DNA from: Robertmurraya korlensis
GTDB taxonomy: Bacteria > Bacillota > Bacilli > Bacillales > Cytobacillaceae
Direction: 5' to 3'
DNA length: 64,000 nucleotides
Assembly (NCBI RefSeq): GCF_023715225.1
Contig: NZ_JAMBNS010000002.1
Coordinates: 354,333-418,332, forward strand
The position numbers and the translations under genes were made by a program. The notes under the pieces were generated by a model. That model saw only the letters and a list, made by a program, of their open reading frames with translations. It searched no databases and was not told the origin of the DNA. Of this stretch, positions 55,425 to 64,000 are shown piece after piece (positions within the stretch are counted from its first letter, which is position 1; every line of letters starts with the position of its first letter).

Positions 55425-55429
55425 AAATA

Positions 55430-55454
55430 ACAGGCTAGTTACTAACTAGCCTGT
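55430..55454. terminator. Bidirectional terminator
   Basis: ACAGGCTAGTT, ACT, AACTAGCCTGT: 11-bp perfect arms. Confidence 0.92.
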
Positions 55455-55463
55455 CTTCTTATC

Positions 55464-56228
55464 TTAAAATGGATGCTGATTAAGCCATTGCCCACCGTCC
55501 ATCGTAATACACTCTCCATTAATATACTGGGCACCATCTGAGCATAAAAAGTAGGCCAATTCAGCGATTTCTTCAGGAGTACCTAGTCTTCCTAGCGGCA
55601 CACTTGAAAGAGTTCGATTGGCTGCCTCTTGGGACTCCCATAACCTTTGTGCACCACCTGTTCGTTCAATCGGTCCAGGTGCAATAGCATTCACTCTTAT
55701 GCCATATCTTTGCCCCCACTCAACTGCCAGTGTTCTTGTCATGGAAAGTACCCCTGCTTTTGCAGCTGCTGAATGAATTACTCCCGCACCTGCATTCCAG
55801 GCATATGTAGCAACCATATTAATGATATTCCCCTTGATCCCTTTACCAATCCAATACTTCCCTACCTCGCTGCTACAATAAAACGTACCGTTTAACACAA
55901 TATTTATTACGGAATTCCATCCATTCACAGACAGTTTTTCCGCTGGACATATAAAGTTTCCGGCTGCATTATTAATAAGAATGTCTATCCGCCCGAATGT
56001 TTCATCAGTCAGTTCGACCATTCTTTTAACGTCCTCCACTTCTCTAACATCCATTTTTATAGTTAGTACTTGGTCATTTTCTTTTTCAATTTCTTTTTTG
56101 GCCGCTTGTAGTTTTTCCTCATCTCTTCCTGTAATGACCACATAAAAACCGCTATCAGCAAACTTTTTCGCCATGGCTTTCCCCATGCCCGATGACCCGC
56201 CTGTAATAATAACAACTTTCCTCTCCAT
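55464..56228 (-). CDS. fadH: FadH, short-chain dehydrogenase (probable 2,4-dienoyl-CoA reductase)
   Basis: 254 residues. NAD(P)-binding TGGSSGMGKAMAKKFADSG (about 10-28), NNAAG motif, catalytic Ser/Tyr/Lys appearance with YAWNAGAGVIHSAAAKAG (Lys of the AAKAG). The end GECITMDGGQWL is typical. Length and context match FadH (ykuF), needed for beta-oxidation of unsaturated fatty acids; the B. subtilis partner fadG is missing here. A FadR operator lies at the start of the transcript. ATG 56228 after GGGGGATGGAAG; the ORF extension to 56267 overlaps the operator. Confidence 0.88.
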   Translation of the reverse strand: MERKVVIITGGSSGMGKAMAKKFADSGFYVVITGRDEEKLQAAKKEIEKENDQVLTIKMDVREVEDVKRMVELTDETFGRIDILINNAAGNFICPAEKLSVNGWNSVINIVLNGTFYCSSEVGKYWIGKGIKGNIINMVATYAWNAGAGVIHSAAAKAGVLSMTRTLAVEWGQRYGIRVNAIAPGPIERTGGAQRLWESQEAANRTLSSVPLGRLGTPEEIAELAYFLCSDGAQYINGECITMDGGQWLNQHPF

Positions 56229-56252
56229 CTTCCATCCCCCTTTTATCAAAAA

Positions 56253-56270
56253 AGAATGAACATTCATTCA
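56253..56270. promoter_or_regulatory. FadR operator upstream of fadH
   Basis: GAATGAA, CA, TTCATTC: perfect 7-bp arms at 56254-56260 and 56263-56269. Fits the FadR (YsiA) box TGAATGANTANTCATTCA as I recall it. FadR represses fatty-acid oxidation genes and releases with long-chain acyl-CoA. Confidence 0.8.
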
Positions 56271-56421
56271 TATATATTTTATCATTTTTTATCCTTCATC
56301 TGTATACATATATTTCATGGACATGTATTTAATCACGCCTTTTTAGTTCTCATATCACCATGATTTTGTTAGTATAAAGTGGATTGTCCTAAATTTTGAA
56401 ATGAGAATAGGTTGATTAGCA

Positions 56422-57303
56422 ATGAACACAAAAATGTCGAGAAGACGATTTTTGAAAAGAGGGATAGGCAGTTTGTTAACGGGAATTGTTGCTGTCGGTG
56501 GAGGTGGCTTCTATGCTCGAGAAATTGAGCCTAAGCTATTAACGATTAAGAAACATACCATCACTCACCCCGTTATTCCCAATGGTTTCAACGGCTTTAA
56601 AATACTTCAATTCAGCGATACGCATATTGGATTTCAATATGATTTATCCCAACTTAAAGAGTTGGTCAATAAAATAAATTCCCTTGAGCCCGATATGATT
56701 CTTTTTACGGGTGATCTTATGGATACACCTAATCAATACGCTGAAATTAACTCCATCGCACCTATTTTAAAAAATCTGCACGCTCCGTTTGGTTCTTTTG
56801 CTATATATGGGAACCATGATCACGGAGGCTATGGATCAGATTTATATAGAAATGTTATGAAAGAAGCTGGATTTACCCTTCTATTAAATGAGGCTCATCA
56901 AGTCTCTCTGCTTACAAATGAGAATTTGTATATTGCTGGGATCGATGATGCAATGTTAGGCAGGCCAGATATTCAAGCCACATTGGAAGGCATTCCTGAT
57001 GATGCTTATACCATCCTTTTATCACATGCACCTGATTTAGCCGACCAGGCTGCTGACATAGGAAATGTTCAACTCCAATTAAGTGGACACAGTCATGGTG
57101 GACAAATTCAAATTCCATTTTTAGGAGCTATTATTAAGCCCCCGTTTGCAAAAAAATATTATGAAGGATTTTATCAAATTGGACAGACTACTGATCCTTT
57201 GACTTTATATGTAAATAGAGGCTTAGGTACAACTAGGCTTCCCTTTCGGTTTCTCTCTCCACCCGAGATTACTTTATTTACTCTTCAAACCCTACAAAAA
57301 TAA
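56422..57303 (+). CDS. ykuE: YkuE, Tat-exported metallophosphoesterase
   Basis: 293 residues. Twin-arginine signal SRRRFLKRG followed by a hydrophobic run and the calcineurin-like domain: FSDTHIG (about residue 65-71), TGDLMD, YGNHDHGG, LSHAPD and SGHSHGGQIQIP, all metal ligands present. Known to be exported by the Tat system in B. subtilis and associated with the cell wall. ATG 56422 after AGGTTGATTAGC. Confidence 0.93.
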   Translation: MNTKMSRRRFLKRGIGSLLTGIVAVGGGGFYAREIEPKLLTIKKHTITHPVIPNGFNGFKILQFSDTHIGFQYDLSQLKELVNKINSLEPDMILFTGDLMDTPNQYAEINSIAPILKNLHAPFGSFAIYGNHDHGGYGSDLYRNVMKEAGFTLLLNEAHQVSLLTNENLYIAGIDDAMLGRPDIQATLEGIPDDAYTILLSHAPDLADQAADIGNVQLQLSGHSHGGQIQIPFLGAIIKPPFAKKYYEGFYQIGQTTDPLTLYVNRGLGTTRLPFRFLSPPEITLFTLQTLQK

Positions 57304-57304
57304 A

Positions 57305-57336
57305 ACAGACCGTCCATTATGAGTTGGTCGGTCTGT
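57305..57336. terminator. Bidirectional terminator after ykuE
   Basis: ACAGACCG, 16-nt loop, CGGTCTGT. Confidence 0.8.
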
Positions 57337-59428
57337 TAAAAATAACTTGTTCAATATCCCTTTTACTCAATGGTTTTGAATAAAAGTAGCCTTGTCCTTT
57401 ATGACAGTTTGTATTTAAAAGAAAATTCGCCTGTGCTTCTTCTTCTATTCCTTCCGCAACTACCTTCATGCCAAGACTATTTGCAAGGTGAATAATCGTT
57501 GTTGTAATAGCAGCATCCTTTTCGTTATTATGAATACCTCGAACAAACGATTGATCTACTTTGAGAACATCTATAGGAAAACTTTTTAAATAGTTTAATG
57601 AAGAGTAACCTGTACCAAAATCGTCAATCGCAATACTAATTCCCAAGTCCTTTAAACTTTTAAGAATTGGTGCGGTTTCAGCCGTATCCTGCATCACTCC
57701 CTCTGTAATCTCAATTTCAAGCAAGGAAGGATTAATTTGAAACGTCTGAATCGCCTTTTGTATCGTACAGACAAGAGTAGGTTGTTGAAATTGTTTCGCT
57801 GATATATTTATTGCAATTGTAATTTCTTCACCACAAAGATCATTCCATTCCTTTATTTGCATACAAGCTTGTTCAATGACCCAATTACCTATTGGAATAA
57901 TCAAACCCGTATCTTCTGAAAGAGGGATAAATTCCGATGGTGGGACCAACCCAAACTCCTTTGAATTCCACCTAATCAACGCTTCAAAACTATTGATCTT
58001 TCCACTACTTAGTTCTACCTGTGGCTGATATAATAATATCAATTCATCACGCTCTAGAGCTTTTCTTAGTTGTGTCTCTAACGAAACGATATTAGCAAAT
58101 GATTGTGTATTATCACTTCGATAAAACTGATAATGTGCTTTTCCCTTCTCTTTCACACGAAACAATGCCTCATCAGCGTTTTTGATTAAAGTTTCAGCAT
58201 CTTTCCCATCCTGTGGATACATGCTTAACCCTATGCTTGGTGAAATATAATATTCATGTGAATCTAAATAAAAGGACTTGGCAAATCGGTTCAAAATATT
58301 TTGCGCCAACTGATTCGCGCTTTGGCGATTTCCTCTTAAAAGAACAATGAATTCATCGCCACCCTGTCTGTAAACCCTATAATCATCTGTTCCATCAATA
58401 CTTAATCGCTCAGCAACCTTAATTAAAATTTGATCACCTGCAAAATGTCCTAGCGAGTCATTCAGTTGTTTAAATCGGTCTAGATCAATGGATAGAAGAG
58501 AAAAAGGTTCCTCTTTATTACTATCTGCATGATTTAAAAGTAGATCTAAATCCCGTAATAAGGCTCTTCTATTATATAATCCTGTTAACTGGTCATGAAA
58601 TGCCATGAACTTTATCGTCTCAGCATTTATCGCCTGCTCCGTAATATCTCGAAAAATTAAATAAATACCTGTAATTTTATTATGAATGGTAAAAGGTATT
58701 GTTTTTAATTGGACAGTCATTTTTCTTTTACTGCTGTTGACGAACCGGAAGTCTAAAGTTTCTAAAGATAACCCTAAGAGAGATTGTTCAATAAATTCTC
58801 GAAATTTATCAATATCAGATTCATCAACAAAATCAAAAATGGATTTTTTCTTTAACTCATCGACCGTATATCCTGATAGAATTTCGCTAGCTGGATTCGC
58901 GTCAATAATATCTCCTACTCGAGTGGCGAGAATAACCCCATCTAGATTATGGTCCACGATAGAACGATAACGCTGTTCCGTCACTTTAAGCCGACTCTTT
59001 TCCGCCTCTAACTCTGTAATATCACGAGTTACAGACACAACAAATCTGACTTCTTGATTTTCATTAAGGACTGGAGTTAAAATCGACTGCCCATGAACCA
59101 GCCTTCCATCCTCTAGTGTGGATTGATCAATAAGCACTTGAACTTCTTTTGATTCTATTACATTCATATATGCGGCTTGAAGTCTTTCAGCAGTATCTGC
59201 AGGCATTACCTCAAATAAGGTTTTCCCCATCGTTTCCACTGTCAGCCTTGCATGTGTCGCACCAGATTTATTGGCAAAAACATATCGAAATTGATCTCCA
59301 TCCACCTTCATAATAAACACCATATCATTAATATGGTTTAGGATGATATCAAAGATCATTCCTTCTATTTCACGTCTATTTTTATCATTAATCACTTCAC
59401 GAGAGATTACCTTTTTAAACTGCTCCAT
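57317..59428 (-). CDS. PAS-PAS-GGDEF-EAL c-di-GMP signalling protein
   Basis: 703 residues, no membrane segment. PAS 1 (about 25-140) and PAS 2 (about 150-265), GGDEF domain with intact RQGGDEF (356-360), EAL domain with intact FEALIRW (482-484) and DDFGTGYSSLNYLKSFPIDVLKVD. No RxxD inhibition site precedes GGDEF: the residues there are DDYRVYRQ. Both the cyclase and the phosphodiesterase look active; direction may be set by PAS ligand. It has no B. subtilis ortholog at this position that I recall. Confidence 0.85.
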   Translation of the reverse strand: MEQFKKVISREVINDKNRREIEGMIFDIILNHINDMVFIMKVDGDQFRYVFANKSGATHARLTVETMGKTLFEVMPADTAERLQAAYMNVIESKEVQVLIDQSTLEDGRLVHGQSILTPVLNENQEVRFVVSVTRDITELEAEKSRLKVTEQRYRSIVDHNLDGVILATRVGDIIDANPASEILSGYTVDELKKKSIFDFVDESDIDKFREFIEQSLLGLSLETLDFRFVNSSKRKMTVQLKTIPFTIHNKITGIYLIFRDITEQAINAETIKFMAFHDQLTGLYNRRALLRDLDLLLNHADSNKEEPFSLLSIDLDRFKQLNDSLGHFAGDQILIKVAERLSIDGTDDYRVYRQGGDEFIVLLRGNRQSANQLAQNILNRFAKSFYLDSHEYYISPSIGLSMYPQDGKDAETLIKNADEALFRVKEKGKAHYQFYRSDNTQSFANIVSLETQLRKALERDELILLYQPQVELSSGKINSFEALIRWNSKEFGLVPPSEFIPLSEDTGLIIPIGNWVIEQACMQIKEWNDLCGEEITIAINISAKQFQQPTLVCTIQKAIQTFQINPSLLEIEITEGVMQDTAETAPILKSLKDLGISIAIDDFGTGYSSLNYLKSFPIDVLKVDQSFVRGIHNNEKDAAITTTIIHLANSLGMKVVAEGIEEEAQANFLLNTNCHKGQGYFYSKPLSKRDIEQVIFNRPTNS

Positions 59429-59554
59429 CCCATCATCCTCGTTTGTACCTAAGCATTTGTTGTATTAAAAACTTCTTAACTTATATTATCCTTAAATACT
59501 GATAGTATCGTCAAGATGTTTCGTAATGTGCACAACTTTTGAAGTATCATAATA

Positions 59555-59580
59555 AAAAAAGAGATACCTACTGTATCCCT
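59555..59580 (-). terminator. Terminator after ppk
   Basis: Minus strand GGGATAC, AGTAG, GTATCTC followed by TTTTTTT. Confidence 0.75.
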
Positions 59581-61670
59581 CATTCTTCATCTTCTCTTAA
59601 TTGATAGGTTTCTTTCATTAATTCTATTTGGTGGTTTAGTAAATTCTCATTGTTTGAGATCACATAAGAGTACTTCCCATCTTGATTCTGTTCTCTTGCT
59701 TTTATATTGTCTGAAAGCTGGAGCTTCAATATATGAGTGATTCTTTCTTTATGATGATTTTCAAAGATTGGAAATAGAATTTCTACTCGTTTCTCCATAT
59801 TTCTAGTCATCATATCAGCAGAAGACAAATACACCTTTTCCTTCCCGTTATGGTAGAAATAATAAATACGACTATGCTCCAAAAAACGACCAACTATACT
59901 AATGACCCGAATATTTTCACTTACCATTGGAATTTTTGGTTTTAAGCAGCATATGCCACGAATAATTAAATCGATTTTTACTCCCGCAGACGAGGCTTCA
60001 TAAAGTTTCATGATTAATTCCTTATCTGTTAGGGAGTTCATCTTTGCAATAATTCTGCCATTTTTGTATTGCTTATGATAGGTTATTTCCTGGTCAATTA
60101 ATTTAATAAACTTACCCCTTATATCATATGGTGCAACAACGATATGATTATATTTTGGCTTCTCTGTATATCCACTTAAAAAATTAAAGAAGTTTGTTGC
60201 ATCAATACCAAATTTTCGTTTGGAAGTTAAATAGCCTAAGTCTGTATAGTAATTGGCTGTTTGATCATTGTAGTTTCCCGTCCCTAAATGAACAAATCTT
60301 TCTATCGTTTGATTTCTTCTTCTAACTACTAATGTAATCTTACTATGCGTCTTTAAGTGGGTCATGCCATAAATAACATGACAGCCAGCTTTCTCTAGTT
60401 CTTTCGCCCAGTGAACATTATTTTCCTCATCAAACCTAGCTTTTAACTCGACTAGAACAGTCACCTGCTTTCCATTTTCAGCAGCATTTTTAAGAGCGGC
60501 AATAATGGGTGAATCACCACTTACACGATACAGAGTTTGTTTGATCGCTAAGACATCTGGGTCACTCGCAGCTTCGGTTAAAAAGTCGACAACAGGTTGA
60601 AACGATTCGTATGGATGATGTAATAAAACATCTTGTTCAAGTAACTTTGTAAATAGATCTTCGTCAAAATCAAGATCCACTGGCTTTTGAGGAATAAATG
60701 CTTCAAATCTTAAATGCTCTCTTTTTCTTGATAGATGCTTTGAAAACTGGGCTAAAAATGTATGATCGAGTGGCCCATTAATTCTGTAAATATCCTCTTC
60801 ATCTAACTCTAGTTCTTTTGTTATATGCTCAACAACAGAGTTATCAAAATGGTCATCACTCACCTCTAATCGAACAGCCGCTCCCCATTTACGTTTTTTC
60901 AGCACTTTTTCAATTTCTAGTAATAGATCTCTTGACCCTTCTTCGTGAATCGTTAAATCAGCATTTCTCGTAATTCGAAAAGGGGTGATAGATACTACTT
61001 TATATCCTCTAAACAACTTATGTATAAAGTAGCAAATCACATTTTCTAAGAGAACAAAGGAGCTACCTTCGTCACTCGGTATACTAATAAAACGATTAAG
61101 AACCGCTGGTACTTGAACAAAAGCAAGACGATTACTTACCACACCCTCTAAGTCCTCTTCTAGCAAAACAGCAAGGTTTAAACTTTTATTTGAAAGCATC
61201 GGGAATGGACGATACGCATCAATAGCCATCGGAGTTAAAACAGGAAAGATCTGCTCTTCAAAATATTCTTCTAAAAAAGAAAGTTGATTTTTATCCAAAC
61301 TAGTAATGGTAAGGAGGTAAATAGATTCTTTTTTAAGTTCCGGAAGCAGGACGTTGATAAAGGTTTCACATTGAGTATTTACCAGCTTATGAGTGAACTT
61401 CGATATTTCCTCAAGCTGTTGCTTCGGAGTTAAGCCTGCCTTATTTTCTGGTCTATTATATCCAGCATCCACTTGATCCTGTAATCCAGCGACTCTAACC
61501 ATAAAAAATTCATCTAAATTAGAACTGAATATCGATAGAAATTTAAGTCTTTCAAGAAGTGGATTACTCTTATCCAGTGCCTCTTCAAGTACTCTTTCAT
61601 TAAATGCTAACCAGCTTAATTCACGGTTATTATAATAGGAAGGTAGATTGTATTGCCTTTCACCATTCAT
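59580..61670 (-). CDS. ppk: Polyphosphate kinase 1
   Basis: 696 residues, PPK1-type. N-terminal helical domain (NRELSWLAFNERVLEEA, SIFSSNLDEFFMVRVAGL), then the phospholipase-D-like domains with ALKNAAENGKQVTVLVELKARFDEENN, the phospho-His motif HLKTHSK and a second HSRIYYFYHNGKEKVYL. It makes polyphosphate from ATP. ATG 61670 overlaps the ppx stop as ATGA, showing translational coupling; the frame extends to 61682. Not present in B. subtilis 168 as I recall, but common in B. cereus-type genomes. Confidence 0.93.
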   Translation of the reverse strand: MNGERQYNLPSYYNNRELSWLAFNERVLEEALDKSNPLLERLKFLSIFSSNLDEFFMVRVAGLQDQVDAGYNRPENKAGLTPKQQLEEISKFTHKLVNTQCETFINVLLPELKKESIYLLTITSLDKNQLSFLEEYFEEQIFPVLTPMAIDAYRPFPMLSNKSLNLAVLLEEDLEGVVSNRLAFVQVPAVLNRFISIPSDEGSSFVLLENVICYFIHKLFRGYKVVSITPFRITRNADLTIHEEGSRDLLLEIEKVLKKRKWGAAVRLEVSDDHFDNSVVEHITKELELDEEDIYRINGPLDHTFLAQFSKHLSRKREHLRFEAFIPQKPVDLDFDEDLFTKLLEQDVLLHHPYESFQPVVDFLTEAASDPDVLAIKQTLYRVSGDSPIIAALKNAAENGKQVTVLVELKARFDEENNVHWAKELEKAGCHVIYGMTHLKTHSKITLVVRRRNQTIERFVHLGTGNYNDQTANYYTDLGYLTSKRKFGIDATNFFNFLSGYTEKPKYNHIVVAPYDIRGKFIKLIDQEITYHKQYKNGRIIAKMNSLTDKELIMKLYEASSAGVKIDLIIRGICCLKPKIPMVSENIRVISIVGRFLEHSRIYYFYHNGKEKVYLSSADMMTRNMEKRVEILFPIFENHHKERITHILKLQLSDNIKAREQNQDGKYSYVISNNENLLNHQIELMKETYQLREDEE

Positions 61671-63205
61671 TTGGTCTCCCATCCTTGTCTATCTGATATG
61701 AATTCAAGTGTAATATTATATTTTAAAGATTTCTCTAAATGACGAATTTGCTTTTCCGCTTGATACTGTTCAACAAATGTATTTCCCACACAAAAAAGTT
61801 GAAATACGAGCTCATCCTGCTTCTTTTGTACTTTTATTTTCTTAACCAGCATACGCTTAGATGCATCCAAAGCAGAAGCAAGCTTCACCATTGCACCAGC
61901 TATTCGAATATCCTTTAATTCCCCTTTTGAAAACCATCCTATAAAAGGATTTGAATATTGCTTTAATAGTGCCCAGTTTTTATATGATGCAATAAAGGCA
62001 AGAATAAGTCTTTCCTTATGTGTAATCCCGTCTATTGATTGATGGGCTAGGAGATTAAAAGTATGCTGGCTGCTAACATCTGAATCGACGTATTGCCCGA
62101 TATAATATATGCGTGCACTTTGTTTAATTAGACGCTCACTATATTCATTTGTTGTATTCTCGAATACATTAGAAAGTTCGGAGTAAATTTGTTTCGCTAA
62201 CCATGCCACATGATCAGAATGACCTTCCTCAATTCCATAATCTCTAATCAACTGATCAATACTGCTTTCTAATATAAGATCAGATGGTTGCTTTCCCCCG
62301 CCTTTTTCTTTGTAAAGGATTCCTTCTCTTAGGCCTCTTTTACTAAAAATAAACCGTGTTGCTTGAACATACTTACAAAGCATGTCGAATACTTCAAGAG
62401 CTGGAAGGATGATATCTGCTCTGTCTTTGGAAAGTCCCTCTAATTTTTCAATATCAGCAATTTCCATACTCGTCATCATTTGTAATATATTATTTAAATC
62501 ATCAGGGCTCATATCATACTGGTGAATTCCTGCTAAAGGATAGTTTTTTAGGTGTTGGTGAACTTGAGCGATGTTTCTCGCGCTCCCCCCGATAGCGACA
62601 ATCGGAACCTGTTTGTTCTTCAGCCAAGGCAATGATTCAAAGGCTTCAGAGATCATTTTTTTCAGAGATATTCTTTCTTCATTTGACATCCGATTTCCAC
62701 TCATAAATTTTTCCTTTAAAGATACGACACCAAACGGAAAACTATGCGATTGGACAAGAGTCTTATTTTGATAATACGTAATTTCGGTGCTTCCCCCACC
62801 AATGTCAATGGTCACACCATCTTTTACTGCAGTAGTGTTCACTACAGCTAAAAAACCGAGATACCCTTCTTCTTCCTCACTTAGAATTTCGATATCAAAT
62901 CCTTGCTCTATCTTTATCTTTTCAAGAATTTCAGACTTATTCATTGCCTGTCGAATGGTTGCTGTGGCCACGCATTTTACTTCGCTTATTCCATGAAAGT
63001 CAATAATTTCTTTAAATCCTTTTAGGATGGTTAAACATTTCTGAACTCCTTCATAGGAAAGAACTTTCTCTTCATTTAAGTACTTTCTAAGCCTTGCGAC
63101 AGCCTTGATATTTTCAACTTCCTTGTAGAAATGGTTGCTGGTTTCTATATATATCACTAATCGTATAGTGTTCGAGCCAATATCAATTACAGCCCACTTA
63201 TTCAT
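61667..63205 (-). CDS. ppx: Exopolyphosphatase
   Basis: 512 residues, ASKHA fold. Phosphate 1 motif VIDIGSNTIRLVIY (about 5-18), phosphate 2 motif GVTIDIGGGSTEITYY and AIGGSARNI, then an HD-like C-terminal domain (about residues 315-500: GHSDHVAWLAKQIYSEL). It degrades polyphosphate or the pppGpp 5' phosphate. First gene of ppx-ppk, start ATG 63205 after AAAGGAGTTTGAACAG. Confidence 0.93.
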   Translation of the reverse strand: MNKWAVIDIGSNTIRLVIYIETSNHFYKEVENIKAVARLRKYLNEEKVLSYEGVQKCLTILKGFKEIIDFHGISEVKCVATATIRQAMNKSEILEKIKIEQGFDIEILSEEEEGYLGFLAVVNTTAVKDGVTIDIGGGSTEITYYQNKTLVQSHSFPFGVVSLKEKFMSGNRMSNEERISLKKMISEAFESLPWLKNKQVPIVAIGGSARNIAQVHQHLKNYPLAGIHQYDMSPDDLNNILQMMTSMEIADIEKLEGLSKDRADIILPALEVFDMLCKYVQATRFIFSKRGLREGILYKEKGGGKQPSDLILESSIDQLIRDYGIEEGHSDHVAWLAKQIYSELSNVFENTTNEYSERLIKQSARIYYIGQYVDSDVSSQHTFNLLAHQSIDGITHKERLILAFIASYKNWALLKQYSNPFIGWFSKGELKDIRIAGAMVKLASALDASKRMLVKKIKVQKKQDELVFQLFCVGNTFVEQYQAEKQIRHLEKSLKYNITLEFISDRQGWETK

Positions 63206-63390
63206 CTGTTCAAACTCCTTTTCTATTCACTATTATATTTATTCTATTCCACGTTCGACATTCCTCTAACCATCCAACCTCATTATGTATCTTGTTTGTT
63301 AAATTCAAATTTCAGAACCATTTTCTTTCCAACAAAAAAAAGGTATAATAGCCTTACAGTAGTTTGAACGAGTGAAAGGAGCTCAAAACC

Positions 63391-63855
63391 TTGAGTCAGG
63401 ATAAAACACATCATCCTCCCTTAAAACCAACGATAGAAAACCTCTCACAGGCAATCTTCATTGTGAATCGTCATGCAAAAACCGCTCCAAATCCAAAATT
63501 TTTATACGAATTGAAGCGAAACGCCTTACAAAAGCTCATAAAAGAAGGAAAAGCAAGAAAGGAAGGATTACACTTCTCGAACAATCCTAGATACAGCCAA
63601 CAACAATCGGATGTACTCGTTGTATGTGGAAACTACTCCTTTCATCTTCCCCCGTCAAAACAGGACTTCGAGAGTTTACCACACTTAGGTAAATTAGATA
63701 ATAATATACGTAATCCAAGAGCTGTTCTATCTCTTAATCAGGCAAAGAAGCTTCTATCTAAATACACTGGAATGAAAGAAGAACCAAGTAATTCTTATAA
63801 GAAAAAAGGTTATGAGAAACCAGTCTTTAAAAAACTCGGTGAAAGCTATTTTTAA
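63391..63855 (+). CDS. ykyB: YkyB-like protein
   Basis: 154 residues, basic, soluble. The match to YkyB runs through the whole length (LSQAIFIVNRHAKTAPNPKFLYELKRNALQKLI, ARKEGLHFSNNPRYSQQQSDVLVVCGNYSFHLPPSKQDF). Function unknown. Start is TTG 63391, with GAAAGGAGC ten nucleotides upstream. Confidence 0.88.
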   Translation: MSQDKTHHPPLKPTIENLSQAIFIVNRHAKTAPNPKFLYELKRNALQKLIKEGKARKEGLHFSNNPRYSQQQSDVLVVCGNYSFHLPPSKQDFESLPHLGKLDNNIRNPRAVLSLNQAKKLLSKYTGMKEEPSNSYKKKGYEKPVFKKLGESYF

Positions 63856-63933
63856 AAAAAGGGTGTCCCTAAATGAACTATACCCCGAATAACGGACACT
63901 ATTAAAAAAGGTGCCCCTTATTCGGGGTTTTTT
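63856..63933 (+). terminator. Terminator after ykyB with a possible competing stem
   Basis: CCCCGAATAA (63883-63892) and TTATTCGGGG (63918-63927) form the main stem, extended inward by GG/CC and CAC/GTG, then TTTTTT. A competing 6-bp pair, GTGTCC (63863-63868) with GGACAC (63894-63899), would break it. Confidence 0.7.
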
Positions 63934-63990
63934 ATGTCTTAAGAAAAAATCCCGTTTATAATGAATTCATACGAAAACGGGGGATTTATC

Positions 63991-64000
63991 ATGGCCAAGA
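63991..64000 (+). CDS. First bases of a further gene (truncated by window edge)
   Basis: ATGGCCAAG after ACGGGGGATTTATC, an acceptable ribosome site. Only three codons are seen. In B. subtilis the neighbour of ykyB is ykuC, an MFS permease, but nothing here proves that. Confidence 0.35.

Overview
The window is a 64 kb piece of a low-GC Gram-positive chromosome from a spore-forming member of the Bacillaceae. It has TTG and GTG starts behind strong AGGAGG-type Shine-Dalgarno sites, and intrinsic terminators after most genes. Gene order follows, in reverse, the Bacillus subtilis ykuC/ykyB-ylbC interval (remembered synteny; no search was run). I see no rRNA, tRNA, insertion sequence, prophage or CRISPR array. 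This is core chromosome, so most of the novelty is in small genes, RNAs and control sites.

Layout. 1-6,000: end of an unknown membrane gene, CAP-domain ylbC, CBS protein ylbB, a YugN-like gene, a YtvI-like permease, an Eis-like acetyltransferase. 5,498-13,585: heme A and cytochrome caa3 oxidase genes (ctaM, ctaG, ctaFEDC, ctaB, and divergent ctaA), with a 626-bp ctaB-ctaA intergenic region that holds four ResD-like boxes at an exact 11-bp period. 13,624-25,420: pycA, ftsW, ylaN, ylaL, ylaK, ylaJ, a flavin-binding-fold protein, ylaI, ylaH, typA, ylaF. 25,446-29,898: an acetyltransferase, yktC, ykzI, yktB, yktA, speA. 29,899-32,029: the dual-function RNA SR1 with its 42-aa SR1P peptide, CcpN and CcpA sites, plus small conserved genes and slp. 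32,063-41,285: pdhABCD, ykyA, defB, a 23-aa basic peptide gene, rpoY-rnjA. 41,326-46,900: ktrC, a YknU/YknV-like heterodimeric ABC exporter, ykuV, ykuU. 47,086-54,611: ykuR-dapH (acetyl branch of lysine/diaminopimelate synthesis), ccpC, darB (ykuL), ykuJ, a metallo-beta-lactamase-fold hydrolase, a glutaredoxin, ykuI. 54,762-64,000: a C39-like secreted protein, fadH with a FadR operator, Tat-exported ykuE, a PAS-GGDEF-EAL protein, ppx-ppk, ykyB and the first bases of one more gene.

How they fit together. Much of the window concerns central carbon and respiration: pyruvate dehydrogenase and pyruvate carboxylase at the pyruvate node, caa3 oxidase for terminal respiration, and regulators that sense carbon state (CcpC, the CcpN/CcpA-controlled SR1, DarB). 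Second-messenger signalling recurs: KtrC and DarB are from families that bind c-di-AMP, and YkuI and the PAS-GGDEF-EAL protein are c-di-GMP-type proteins. Functions come from recognised family motifs and gene order. Names given with lower confidence are flagged.
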